DNA from: Clostridiales bacterium
GTDB taxonomy: Bacteria > Bacillota > Clostridia > Christensenellales > Aristaeellaceae
DNA: 49,930 bases
Assembly: GCA_015056015.1 (NCBI GenBank)
Contig: SVHD01000013.1
Span: 1-49,930 of the forward strand
Direction of reading: 5' to 3'
Part shown: positions 25,648 through 34,033 of the stretch, piece by piece
Layout: each line of letters opens with the position of its first letter
How positions within the stretch are numbered: the first letter of the stretch is position 1
The notes under the pieces: generated by a model
The model's database searches: none
Told to the model about the DNA's origin: nothing
What the model saw: the letters and a program-made list of their open reading frames with translations, nothing else
Made by a program: the position numbers and the translations under genes

Positions 25648-28600
25648 ATGCATCAACCTCATGCCATATTTAAAAAATGGATCGCCCTGATGATGGGGTG
25701 TATTCTGCTGCTTTCCTCCCTGCCTTTCAGCGCCCTGGCCACATCCCTGGCCTCTGCCCCCATGACGGCGGGCAATACGCAAAACGGCATGGTGCGGGTG
25801 CGGCTTTCTTCGCTTGGCAATCCCTCCAAGCTGAATCTGACCGTGTACGGAAGTTATACCATCAACGGAAAATCCTCCAGCACCATCAAATCCGGCTCCA
25901 CCGTTACTGTGAATTTTAACGCTTCTTCCGGTAAGCTCACCCTGACCAACGGCGGCGTGACCCAGGATATGGGCACTTCCTTTAAGCTGCGCCGCCATGC
26001 CACCAGCGGCGATAACGGCATCAAAATCGCCCAGGGCCGGGTGCCCGGAAATCTCTATCCCGGCGATTTTTATTTCGTCGTCCGGGGCAGCGCCGGGGCC
26101 TATTCTCTCTATACCATTGCCTATATTTACATGGAAGATTATCTTTATGGCGTGCTTCCCTATGAAATGGGCAATTCTTCCGGTCTGGAAGCATTAAAGG
26201 CCCAGGCCGTCGCCGCCCGTACCTATACCATGCGCGCCATGAGCGCCTCTTCCTCCAGCCTTTATGACGTGGTGGATACCACCTCTGATCAGGTCTATTC
26301 CGGTACCCCTGCCGGCAATGCCAATTGCAAGGCCGCCGTGGACGCCACCAAGGGCATCGTATCCAAGAATGGCTCTTCCTTTACCGCCACCTATTATACC
26401 GCTTCCAACGGCGGGCAGACCGAATCCGTCAAAAATGCCTGGGGTTCTTCCACCTATTCTTATCTGAAGGTGAAGGATGATCCCTATGATCTGGCCAATT
26501 CCGCTTCCCGGAAAAACTCCTTTACCGTCAACGCTTCCGGCACCCAGAGCAACACGGTTCTCGGTTCCCTGCTCAATCAGAAGGCCTCCGCTAAATTCGG
26601 CTCCGGTGCCACCGTCACCGCCGTTTCCGCCATTACGCCCCATAGCCCCAAGTATTCTTCTCCCAGCAAGCTGTATACCAAACTGGATTTTTCCGTATCC
26701 TATTATCGCAACGGTTCCTATGGCAGCGGCACGCTGACCTTTGATATTTTCAACGAACTGGAAAGTCCTTTGGGCATGAGCATCAACAGCGGAAGCAACG
26801 AGCTCTGGTCCGTTGAAAAAACGTCCGCCGGCTTTACCGTCTATGCCCGCCGCTATGGCCACGGCATCGGCATGAGCCAGCGCGGCGCCATGTATATGGC
26901 CCAGCTTGGCTATACCTATGATCAGATTCTGGCCTTCTATTTTGAAGGCTGTACCCGTGTTCAGTATACCCTCACCCGCTCCATCCTCAGCCCTGTCATC
27001 AGCGGCCAGGACAGCTATGAGCAGGTATTTGAAGAGGATCCCGCCGAACTGGAGGGCGCCAAGGACGGCACCGCGCGGGTATCGCTTTCCAGCGCCTCCG
27101 CTTCTGTTTCTCTTCTTGCCTCTCCCAATGCCAACGCCTCTTCCCTGATTTCCATTCCCCACGGCGCCACCGTTCAGGTTTACGGCCAATCCGGCAGCTA
27201 TATTCTTTCCGGTTACGGCAGCCTTTGCGGCTATCTGCCCATCAGCGCTTTGAGCATTACGGGCTCCATTCCCTCCTCTACCGGCAAATCCCCCACCGTT
27301 TTGTATGGCTATGGCACGGTGGTCAATTCCAGGGCGCTGAATCTGCGCTCCGATGCCAATATGAATTGCACTGTCTATACCACCATCCCCGGCGGCCAGG
27401 TATTGCCCGTCTTTTCCATCACCGGCAATTGGGCTTATGTGCAATACGGATTGAAAACAGGCTATGTTTCCCTGGATTATATTGCCCTTAGCAAAAACAA
27501 CGTTTCCGTTACCCCCACCCAGCAGCCCGGCGCCAGCACCGGCATGACCGCCCGGGTCAATACCGCCAAAGGTTCCCTCAATTTGCGCGCTACCGCCTCC
27601 GATACCGCCAAGGTATTGCGCACCATTCCCCAGTATGAAACCATTGCCATCCTGGAAAAGGGCAGCACCTGGTGCAAAACCACCTACGGCGGCTACACCG
27701 GCTATGTAATGACCAAATACCTTTTGTTCCTCTCCACCGGCGCTACCCAGGCCCCTGTTATCGTCACGCCTGCGCCTACCCAGGCCCCCTCTTCCGGCAA
27801 TAACGCCCTCTACGCCCGGGTCAATACCGCCCAGGGCTCCCTGAATCTGCGGGCTATGGCTGCGGATAATGCCCGGGTGCTGCGGACCATTCCCCAGTAT
27901 GAAGTGATTCAGATTCTGGAAAGGGGCGCCACTTGGTGCAAAACCACCTATGGCGGCTATACCGGCTTTGTAATGACCAAGTTCCTTACCTTCCTGTCCT
28001 CTGCCGCTACCCAGGCGCCTTCCATCATTACTCCTGCGCCCACCCAGATTCCCTCTTCCGGCAATACCACCCTCTATGCCCGGGTCAATACCGCCCAGGG
28101 TTCCCTGAATCTGCGCTATGCCGCCAAGAGCTCTGCCAACGTGCTGACCACCATTCCCCAATACGAATATATTCCCATTCTGGAAAGGGGCGCCCTCTGG
28201 TGCAAGACCACCTACGGCGGCCATACCGGTTACGTAATGACCAGCTTCCTTTCCTTCGTTTCTCTGCCTTCCTCCTCCGTGCCTACCCAAGCCCCCGCCG
28301 CAACCCCTGCGCCCACCATGGCGCCTGCCGGCACCGCCTCCTACGCCCGGGTTACCACGGCCAAAGGATCCTTGAATCTGCGGGCAAAGGCCCAAAGCTA
28401 CGCCCAGGTGCTCACCACCATCCCCCAGTATGATCTGGTGCAGGTGCTTGAAAAGGGCGCTTCCTGGTGCAAGGTCATTTATAACGGGCAGACCGGCTAT
28501 GTAATGAGCCAGTATCTGACCTTCCTTTCCTCCTCCGTTCCTACCGCCACCCCCATTCCCACGAAGGCCCCATCCTATTCCGGCAGTTCCACCGCCCGGG

Positions 28601-29298
28601 TCAATACCGCCCAGGGCTCCCTGAATCTGCGGGAAAATGCATGGGATAATGCCCCCGTGATCGGCACCATTCCTCAATGGGAATTGGTTGTGGTACTGGA
28701 ATACGGCACGCCCTTCTGCCATGTGCTCTACAACGGCCAATCCGGCTATGTAAAGACGGAATATCTCGCCTTTGGCAGCGTTTCCGTTCCTACCGCTACG
28801 CCTAAACCCACCCAGACCCCTGTTTTCACCGGGATGACGGCCATGGTCGCCACCCAGAAAGGTTCCCTGAATCTGCGGGAAAGCGCCCATGAAAATGCCA
28901 AGGTGCTCACCACCATTCCCCAGTATACGGAAATTGCTGTGCTCAGCAAAGGCTACGAATGGACCAAGGTTTCCTACAACGGTTATACCGGCTATGTCAT
29001 GAGCAAATATCTGACCTTCCTCTTTAACAGTACCAACAACAGCATGGGCGGGGATGCGGCCCGGGATTACAGCCTGCGCGCCCTGGATACCCCTGTTACC
29101 GGCCGGATCATCACCCAGCCCGGAACCGTGGTGAATCTGCGGGTTGGCTGTTCCATCAGCGCCACCGTGATCCTGCAGATGCAGCCCTACGATTATGTTG
29201 TTATCACTTCCGTAGGCGAAAGCTGGTGTGCCGTTCAGTATGAAGGCAAAAACGGCTTCTGCATGCGGGAATATCTGGAGTTTGATCTCAATGAATAA
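25648..29298 (+). CDS. secreted SpoIID/LytB wall enzyme with about nine SH3-like modules
   Basis: A 1216-residue exported protein. A signal peptide covers about 1-33. Residues about 150-440 form a SpoIID/LytB domain, related to the lytic transglycosylase of engulfment: LYGVLPYEMG with likely catalytic Glu173, EALKAQAVAARTYTM, and RRYGHGIGMSQRGA. Two divergent SH3-like modules follow (about 470-615), then six close SH3b repeats (from residues 633, 721, 809, 900, 982 and 1064), each with the pattern GSLNLR...TIPQY...GYV, and one more divergent copy (about 1150-1213). Linkers are Pro/Thr/Ser-rich. SH3b domains probably bind peptidoglycan. It is far longer than sporulation SpoIID. Confidence 0.93.
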   Translation: MHQPHAIFKKWIALMMGCILLLSSLPFSALATSLASAPMTAGNTQNGMVRVRLSSLGNPSKLNLTVYGSYTINGKSSSTIKSGSTVTVNFNASSGKLTLTNGGVTQDMGTSFKLRRHATSGDNGIKIAQGRVPGNLYPGDFYFVVRGSAGAYSLYTIAYIYMEDYLYGVLPYEMGNSSGLEALKAQAVAARTYTMRAMSASSSSLYDVVDTTSDQVYSGTPAGNANCKAAVDATKGIVSKNGSSFTATYYTASNGGQTESVKNAWGSSTYSYLKVKDDPYDLANSASRKNSFTVNASGTQSNTVLGSLLNQKASAKFGSGATVTAVSAITPHSPKYSSPSKLYTKLDFSVSYYRNGSYGSGTLTFDIFNELESPLGMSINSGSNELWSVEKTSAGFTVYARRYGHGIGMSQRGAMYMAQLGYTYDQILAFYFEGCTRVQYTLTRSILSPVISGQDSYEQVFEEDPAELEGAKDGTARVSLSSASASVSLLASPNANASSLISIPHGATVQVYGQSGSYILSGYGSLCGYLPISALSITGSIPSSTGKSPTVLYGYGTVVNSRALNLRSDANMNCTVYTTIPGGQVLPVFSITGNWAYVQYGLKTGYVSLDYIALSKNNVSVTPTQQPGASTGMTARVNTAKGSLNLRATASDTAKVLRTIPQYETIAILEKGSTWCKTTYGGYTGYVMTKYLLFLSTGATQAPVIVTPAPTQAPSSGNNALYARVNTAQGSLNLRAMAADNARVLRTIPQYEVIQILERGATWCKTTYGGYTGFVMTKFLTFLSSAATQAPSIITPAPTQIPSSGNTTLYARVNTAQGSLNLRYAAKSSANVLTTIPQYEYIPILERGALWCKTTYGGHTGYVMTSFLSFVSLPSSSVPTQAPAATPAPTMAPAGTASYARVTTAKGSLNLRAKAQSYAQVLTTIPQYDLVQVLEKGASWCKVIYNGQTGYVMSQYLTFLSSSVPTATPIPTKAPSYSGSSTARVNTAQGSLNLRENAWDNAPVIGTIPQWELVVVLEYGTPFCHVLYNGQSGYVKTEYLAFGSVSVPTATPKPTQTPVFTGMTAMVATQKGSLNLRESAHENAKVLTTIPQYTEIAVLSKGYEWTKVSYNGYTGYVMSKYLTFLFNSTNNSMGGDAARDYSLRALDTPVTGRIITQPGTVVNLRVGCSISATVILQMQPYDYVVITSVGESWCAVQYEGKNGFCMREYLEFDLNE
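27544..29025 (+). repeat. six tandem SH3b-coding repeats
   Basis: The matching Ala codon of each unit lies at 27550, 27814, 28078, 28345, 28594 and 28840, giving periods of 264, 264, 267, 249 and 246 bases. The first three units are strongly alike at base level; the later ones have diverged. The repeats are in frame, so copy number can change without breaking the gene. Confidence 0.9.
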
Positions 29299-30040
29299 TG
29301 ATAATCCCCTTCTTCTCCCCGGCGAACGGATTGACGATCTGCAATTTAAGAATCTGCATATCATTCAATCCCCGGATGCCTTCCGCTTCAGCATGGATTC
29401 CGTGCTGCTGGCAGATTTTGCCCGGGTGCGAAACGGCGCCCGGGTATGCGATCTGGGTACCGGCACCGGCATTCTTCCTCTGCTGCTTTATGGCAGGGCA
29501 GAACGGGTTACCTGCGACGCCGTGGAAATCCAGCAGGATGCCGCCGAGCGCGCCCAAAGAAGCATGCAGCTCAACGGCCTGGAAAATGAAATCACCGTCC
29601 ATTGCCAGGATTTAAGGAATGTGCGGGATTTTCTTCCCCACGGCGCCTATGATCTGGTAATCTGCAATCCCCCATACAGCGAGGAAAAATCATCCCTTCC
29701 CAGCCCCAATCCCGCCCTTCGCGGCGCACGCCAGGAGGGCTTATGCACCCTGCAGGATATTGCCGCTGCAGCCGCCTGGCTTTTGCGCAGCCATGCCCGC
29801 TTTTCCCTGATGCTGCCGGTAGCACGGCTGACGGATGCATTCGAAGTGCTTCGTCAATACCGGCTGGAACCCAAGCGCCTGCGCCTGGTGCATGCCAATG
29901 AAAAGCGGCCGGCCAGGCTGGCGCTGATTGAAGCCATGATGGATGTGCATTCCGGTTTGATTGTGGAGCCGCCCCTTCTGGTCAAAAATATGGATGGCAG
30001 CGACAGCGATGAAGTTCGCCGGATCTATCATATGGAATAA
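29291..30040 (+). CDS. TrmN6-like adenine N6-methyltransferase
   Basis: A 249-residue methyltransferase of the YfiC/TrmN6 group, whose members methylate an adenine of tRNA1-Val. VCDLGTGTGILPLLL is motif I and DLVICNPPY carries the NPPY catalytic motif of N6-adenine or N5-glutamine methyltransferases. The N-terminal GERIDDL...IIQSPDAFRFSMDSVLLADF matches the start of this family in Firmicutes. I chose the ATG at 29291, which overlaps the SH3 gene stop by eight bases, with GGAG ten bases upstream. The in-frame start at 29228 lies inside the upstream gene. Confidence 0.9.
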   Translation: MNNDNPLLLPGERIDDLQFKNLHIIQSPDAFRFSMDSVLLADFARVRNGARVCDLGTGTGILPLLLYGRAERVTCDAVEIQQDAAERAQRSMQLNGLENEITVHCQDLRNVRDFLPHGAYDLVICNPPYSEEKSSLPSPNPALRGARQEGLCTLQDIAAAAAWLLRSHARFSLMLPVARLTDAFEVLRQYRLEPKRLRLVHANEKRPARLALIEAMMDVHSGLIVEPPLLVKNMDGSDSDEVRRIYHME

Positions 30041-30048
30041 TTTATTTT

Positions 30049-30090
30049 ATGGGGAAACCATTCTTTGTGACCAAAGAACGGTTTCCCCAT
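30049..30090. repeat. long hairpin 1 of a three-hairpin cluster
   Basis: Arms 30049-30067 and 30072-30090 pair over 19 positions around a four-base loop with one A-C mismatch (30060/30079). On the minus strand this mismatch becomes a U-G wobble, so the stem is fully paired there. No T-run follows on either side. Confidence 0.85.
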
Positions 30091-30142
30091 TCCCCTTCCA
30101 AGTAAGTCGCTCTGGATATATCTTATCATCCCCAAAGTCAGT

Positions 30143-30198
30143 TGAATGCCAGTGGAACAGCAGGCAAGTTTTTGGCACCTCTGTTCCACTGGCATTCA
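30143..30198. repeat. long hairpin 2 of a three-hairpin cluster
   Basis: A perfect 18-bp inverted repeat: TGAATGCCAGTGGAACAG (30143-30160) and its reverse complement (30181-30198), with a 20-base loop. Confidence 0.9.
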
Positions 30199-30248
30199 TC
30201 ATATTTAGATCACAATCAAAAAAATCCAGAACCGGTTTTGGGGCGGGT

Positions 30249-30285
30249 GCTGGAGGGGAATTTTGACTCAAAATCCCCCTCCAGC
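30249..30285. repeat. long hairpin 3 of a three-hairpin cluster
   Basis: Arms 30249-30265 and 30269-30285 pair over 17 positions around a three-base loop, with one A-C mismatch (30259/30275) that is again a U-G wobble on the minus strand. It ends 21 bases from the fucU stop. Confidence 0.85.
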
Positions 30286-30306
30286 AATATCCGCTCTCCA
30301 CATCGA

Positions 30307-30735
30307 TCAAGGCTTCACTACACCTTTTTTGAGGATCACGTTGGCGTATTGGGCGGTTTCGCCGGTCTGCACCACGGCAAAGGCTTCCCGGGCCCGATCA
30401 TAATAGGCAAAGCGCTCCACAAATTCAATCTGCGCTTCGGGCTGATGCTTCTCCACCGTAGCGCGGATATCCTTCCAGATGACGGGATCCACCGTATCCC
30501 CAGGCACCAGATCCATCAGTGCCACCTGCTTTTCCGCATAGGAATCCAGGGGGAACAGGGGCAAGATGGCGTCCACCATGGCAGGGATACTCACGCCGTC
30601 ACAGCGTACCACCCGCTTGCCCACGGCAGCCGCAGGAAAATTCGCATCTCCCAGCACAATTTCATCACCATGCCCCATTTCGGCGAGAATCTTCAAAAGT
30701 TCCGGCGGAATCAAGGGCGAAATACCTTTCAGCAT
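30307..30735 (-). CDS. fucU: RbsD/FucU family mutarotase, probably L-fucose mutarotase
   Basis: A 142-residue protein of the RbsD/FucU family, which interconverts sugar anomers. MLKGISPLIPPELLKILAEMGHGDEIVLGDANFPA is summarised by GHGDEI and DANFPA, with the conserved His20 region near the sugar site; FPLDSY and ERFAYYDRA are FucU-like. The C-terminal TGETAQYANVILKKGVV is typical of FucU rather than RbsD. AGGAGG precedes the ATG. No fucose isomerase, kinase or transporter is next to it, so it appears to be an orphan. Confidence 0.9.
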   Translation of the reverse strand: MLKGISPLIPPELLKILAEMGHGDEIVLGDANFPAAAVGKRVVRCDGVSIPAMVDAILPLFPLDSYAEKQVALMDLVPGDTVDPVIWKDIRATVEKHQPEAQIEFVERFAYYDRAREAFAVVQTGETAQYANVILKKGVVKP

Positions 30736-30816
30736 AGCGCTTCCTCCTGTACACTTTTTTTCATTATGTTTCGATTTATTTTTCGGAATTTCCTGCCATC
30801 CGGCATTTTTTCGTGT

Positions 30817-30842
30817 AAAAAAGGGAGAGCTTGCGCTCTCCC
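30817..30842 (-). terminator. terminator of the SH3 protein gene
   Basis: Perfect 8-bp stem GGGAGAGC / GCTCTCCC with a TTGC loop, followed on the minus strand by six T. Confidence 0.9.
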
Positions 30843-30859
30843 CCCCTTTTGTTTTGGAA

Positions 30860-31558
30860 TCAATACTTGAGGAAATAGGTGCTCACATAGCCAAGCTGGC
30901 CATCCAATTCCACCAGAGACCAATTTTCACCCATTTCCAGCACGGTCACCTGGGTGCCTACAGGAAGGGTCTTGAGAACCTTGGTCTTCATGCCGGGATA
31001 GAGCCGGAAATTGACCACGCTGCCGCCGTTGATATTCTTGAGGGTGGCGGTGAAGGGCTTATCCACAGGCTTGGTATAGCTGGGAGCCTTGCTGGCAGAG
31101 AGATATTTTGCGGACATATAGCCCACCTGATCGCCTACCTGCACCTTATGCCAGGCAGACCCCTTCTGCAGCACGGTAACGGCAGTGCCAATGGGATAAG
31201 AGGTGATGATGGCGTTATCGGTGCCCGGGCCCTTGCGCAGATTCAGGCCGATGCCCGTATTGGTGCGCACATACATGATATTCTGGGCCGCGCCGGTATT
31301 CAGATATTTTTTCATCATATAGCCGGTTTTGCCCGCCACGCTGACCTTGCACCATTCATCGCCATCCTCCAGAATTTCCACCCAGGTGCCAGTCCAATAC
31401 TGGCCCAGCACTCTGGCTTCCAGAGAGGCCGTTTCCCGCAAATTCAGCCCGCCGCCCTTTACGGTGGCATATTCGCTGGCAGAGGCCATCAGGGGCGCCA
31501 CGCTCAGGGAGAGGCCCAGCACGGCGCTGAGGATCCGTTTGTTCTTCGAGAATTTCAT
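30860..31558 (-). CDS. secreted protein with three SH3-like domains
   Basis: A 232-residue exported protein. A signal peptide (MKFSKNKR then a hydrophobic core, cleavage near ASA-SEY at about 28) is followed by three bacterial SH3 modules: about 30-85 (GGGLNLRETAS ... TGYMMKKYL), about 92-150 (GLNLRKGPGTDNAI ... VGYMSAKYL) and about 168-230 (VVNFRLYPGMKTKV ... LGYVSTYFL). There is no catalytic domain, so it is probably a wall-binding protein. I chose the ATG at 31558 because of the signal peptide and AGGAGG upstream. The modules resemble those of the 1216-residue protein nearby. Confidence 0.9.
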   Translation of the reverse strand: MKFSKNKRILSAVLGLSLSVAPLMASASEYATVKGGGLNLRETASLEARVLGQYWTGTWVEILEDGDEWCKVSVAGKTGYMMKKYLNTGAAQNIMYVRTNTGIGLNLRKGPGTDNAIITSYPIGTAVTVLQKGSAWHKVQVGDQVGYMSAKYLSASKAPSYTKPVDKPFTATLKNINGGSVVNFRLYPGMKTKVLKTLPVGTQVTVLEMGENWSLVELDGQLGYVSTYFLKY

Positions 31559-31640
31559 GGGGAATTCCTCCTTTGGTGGTAAGTGTGTTACGGCCGATGC
31601 CGTACACATGAAAAACGCCGTCCTTCCCCCGGTTCTTCCT

Positions 31641-31691
31641 GAAAATCGCCCCATATCCCTGCCAATATCTGGCAAGAAAACAGCGATTTTC
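31641..31691. promoter_or_regulatory. nested palindrome upstream of the SH3 gene
   Basis: GAAAATCGC (31641-31649) and GCGATTTTC (31683-31691) are a perfect 9-bp inverted repeat. Between them lies a second one, GCCA-N5-TGGC (31661-31673). It lies about 85-135 bases upstream of the SH3 start and 62 bases after the holin gene stop. It could be an operator or a weak terminator; no T-run is present. Confidence 0.5.
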
Positions 31692-31753
31692 CTGAATTAT
31701 CCATCCGCATCATTTCCCGCATTTCCATCTTCGGCCTGCCGCCTGCCTTTGGG

Positions 31754-32209
31754 TCACTGCGCATCCGAAGGCAGCTGCCATACATTTCCATCTCCCGATT
31801 TTTCCTTTTCGCCAAGGGCGCTCAATGCGCGGCGAATGCTGCCCGGCACAGGCACTCCAAGAAGCGCCGCATTTTCCATCAGGCTGATGCATTCATTGCA
31901 AATATAAAAGCCCGTCGCTGCCCGGCGAAGCAGATCTCCCTGCCCGGAAATCATATCCAGCAGGGCGGACGCAAGAATAATCAGAATCATCATGCCTTTT
32001 CGCATCAGCCCCATAAAGCAGGCCCGGGCGGATAAACGTCCGTCCGCAGTCTTTTTGCTTTTGCCAATCAGCCCGAGCAAAAGCCCCGTTCCATAATCCA
32101 CGCCCATCAGGATGCAGAGAATCTGTAGGCTGCCGCCACCAAGCAGCCCGCCAAGCGCGCCCAGAAAACGCAGCAGAATATCCCAGGCATGCCGAAAAAA
32201 ATCCGCCAT
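31754..32209 (-). CDS. holin-like membrane protein (phage holin/toxin secretion family)
   Basis: A 151-residue membrane protein with about three to four helices. The patterns GVDYGTGLLLGLIGK, GLMRKGMMILIILASALLD, and FYICNECISLMENAALLGVPVP match the holin family found in clostridial phages and in toxin-secretion loci. The ATG at 32209 follows GGAGGTG at a short distance. No endolysin or other phage gene is adjacent; the nearest neighbour is a wall-binding SH3 protein downstream on the same strand. A host role in releasing or exporting a wall enzyme is possible but unproven. Confidence 0.85.
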   Translation of the reverse strand: MADFFRHAWDILLRFLGALGGLLGGGSLQILCILMGVDYGTGLLLGLIGKSKKTADGRLSARACFMGLMRKGMMILIILASALLDMISGQGDLLRRAATGFYICNECISLMENAALLGVPVPGSIRRALSALGEKEKSGDGNVWQLPSDAQ

Positions 32210-32266
32210 ATGCCACCTCCGCTGCAATTATATGCAAGAAATATGCCATTCAGACGAGCACGGCCC

Positions 32267-32294
32267 TTGCAAAAATTTCAAAACACAGTATAAT
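32267..32294 (+). promoter_or_regulatory. promoter of the UMF1 transporter gene
   Basis: TTGCAA (32267-32272) and perfect TATAAT (32289-32294) with 16 bp spacing, 40 bases before the start. Confidence 0.75.
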
Positions 32295-32333
32295 GGAAAT
32301 AACAGGATCAAACAATTGAGGGAGGTTCTCTTT

Positions 32334-33863
32334 ATGTCTGCAATAACGCCCAAAAAGGCAGGCCGTTTCACCCGGAAGGAATGGAGCTGGATCATGTATG
32401 ACTGGGCCAATTCCGTCTACGCCACCAATATTATGGCCGCCATCTTCCCCACGATTTTCGTGGCCATTGCCGGCGCCGCCGGGGATATCTGGTGGGGCTA
32501 TGCCACCTCCATCGCCACTTTCCTCATCGCCGTTCTTGCCCCCATTCTGGGCGCTGTGGCCGATTACAAGGGCATGAAGAAAAAGCTGTTTACCGCTTTC
32601 ATGCTTGCCGGCGTCATCTTCACCGCCATTATCGGCTTTACCAATGATTGGCGCGTGATGCTGGTTGGCTATATTATCAGCCGCATCGGCTTTTCCGGCG
32701 CCAATCTATTCTACGATTCCTTCCTGACCGACGTGACCGATAATGACCGGATGGATAAGGTTTCCTCCTGGGGATATGCCATGGGCTATCTGGGCGGCAG
32801 CACCATTCCCTTTGTCATTTCCATCGTGATGCTGCTGGTGCTTGGCTATGGCAGCGTCGTGGCGCAGAAATTCTCTATTTTCATTACCAGCGTCTGGTGG
32901 ATTATTTTTTCCATTCCTTTCCTCAAGAATGTCCGCCAGGAGCATTATATTGAGCGCAGCGGCAAGCTTTCCATCGCCGAAACCTTCCGCAATATTGCCC
33001 GTACGGCCGTGGATCTGTTCAAGCAAAAGGGCCTTTTCCTGTTTACCGTAGCCTATTTCTTCTATATCGACGGCGTTGGCACCATCATCAGCGTTTCCAC
33101 CGCCTATGGTTCCGTGCTGGGCCTGGGCTCCGTGGGCATGATTCTGGCGCTGCTGGTCACCCAGATTGTGGCCGTTCCCTGCTCCATTATTTTTTCCCGG
33201 CTGGCTGCAAAATTCACCGCCCGCAAGGCGCTGATCGGCGGCATTGCCATCTATATCCTTGTTTGCGTCGTGGGCTTCTATATGGGTGCTTCCCTGGAAC
33301 CCCATCAGGAGGCTTATGAGGCCGCCCTGCAGGCCGATTTCACGCAGACCGTCACCCAGGCCGCCCCTGAAGGCGACGCCGCCTATGACGCCCTTGTGGC
33401 CGATTGCGAAAATGCCTTCCGCACGGATGATCCCGCCGCCGCCCTTTCCGAATTGCGCAAGGCCCCCGAAAATGCCGCCTATACCGCACTGCTGGATACT
33501 GCCGATGCTTTCCATCAGAAAAACGGCCATCTGGCCCTGGTGCTGAATCAGGCCGTTTCCTTCTCCTCCATCCTCTTCTGGTGCATGGCCTTCCTGGTGG
33601 GCACCGTCCAGGGCGGCGTACAGGCCGTATCCCGTTCCTATTTTGGCAAGCTGATCCCCAAGGATCGCTCCAACGAATACTTTGGTTTCTTCGATATTTT
33701 CGGAAAATTCGCTTCCGTGCTTGGCCCCTTCCTTTATTCCACCATTGGCGCCTGGACCGGCCGATCCAGCTGGGGGGTGCTTTGCCTGATTATTCTTTTC
33801 CTGATTGGTCTTTTGATTATGATCTTTGGCAAAAAGCATCTGGAAGCTGCCTGTGAAGCATAA
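32334..33863 (+). CDS. UMF1/Atg22-type MFS transporter with an inserted domain
   Basis: A 509-residue membrane protein. The N-terminus KEWSWIMYDWANSVYATNI is the hallmark of the UMF1 (Atg22-like) MFS family, and GYAMGYLGGS is also typical. About 11-12 helices are visible. Between two late helices, residues about 319-400 form a polar, Ala/Glu/Asp-rich segment (EPHQEAYEAALQADF ... TADAFHQKN) with helical character that I do not expect in the family; it is flanked by FYMGAS and LVLNQAVSFSS. The substrate is unknown; fungal relatives export amino acids. GGGAGG precedes the ATG. It is a single-gene unit. Confidence 0.88.
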   Translation: MSAITPKKAGRFTRKEWSWIMYDWANSVYATNIMAAIFPTIFVAIAGAAGDIWWGYATSIATFLIAVLAPILGAVADYKGMKKKLFTAFMLAGVIFTAIIGFTNDWRVMLVGYIISRIGFSGANLFYDSFLTDVTDNDRMDKVSSWGYAMGYLGGSTIPFVISIVMLLVLGYGSVVAQKFSIFITSVWWIIFSIPFLKNVRQEHYIERSGKLSIAETFRNIARTAVDLFKQKGLFLFTVAYFFYIDGVGTIISVSTAYGSVLGLGSVGMILALLVTQIVAVPCSIIFSRLAAKFTARKALIGGIAIYILVCVVGFYMGASLEPHQEAYEAALQADFTQTVTQAAPEGDAAYDALVADCENAFRTDDPAAALSELRKAPENAAYTALLDTADAFHQKNGHLALVLNQAVSFSSILFWCMAFLVGTVQGGVQAVSRSYFGKLIPKDRSNEYFGFFDIFGKFASVLGPFLYSTIGAWTGRSSWGVLCLIILFLIGLLIMIFGKKHLEAACEA

Positions 33864-33873
33864 TGATTTTTTC

Positions 33874-33909
33874 GCCGCCGGCAGTAATTTGGCTGTTCGG
33901 CGGCATTTT
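33874..33909 (+). terminator. terminator of the UMF1 gene
   Basis: Stem GCCGCCG (33874-33880) and CGGCGGC (33898-33904), with internal CAG/CTG pairing, followed by ATTTTT. Confidence 0.85.
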
Positions 33910-34033
33910 TCATATCAACGCATTTGCTTCAAAGTCAAATTTTGGCCACTCTCATCCGAATTTTAACTTTTCATTCCTGCCAAAAACGGGTATGATTAAA
34001 ATGAAAATCGTATATCCGAAAGGAGAAATATAG

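Noticed and set aside
27544..29025. Regularly spaced repeats as a CRISPR array
   Set aside because: The repeats are in frame and encode SH3 modules, and the units are around 250 bases, not 30.
26194..29364. 1056-codon open frame opposite the SpoIID/SH3 gene
   Set aside because: Glycine-rich repetitive translation that simply mirrors the SH3 repeats; no RBS and no recognisable domain.
30049..30285. tRNA genes or simple terminators in the hairpin cluster
   Set aside because: No cloverleaf or CCA-type pattern, and no T-runs after the stems.
30142..30870. Plus-strand frame across the hairpin region and fucU
   Set aside because: It crosses two inverted repeats and is antisense to fucU; no RBS.
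31754..32209. Prophage remnant around the holin-like gene
   Set aside because: No integrase, structural, endolysin or attachment site is visible; neighbours are host-type genes.
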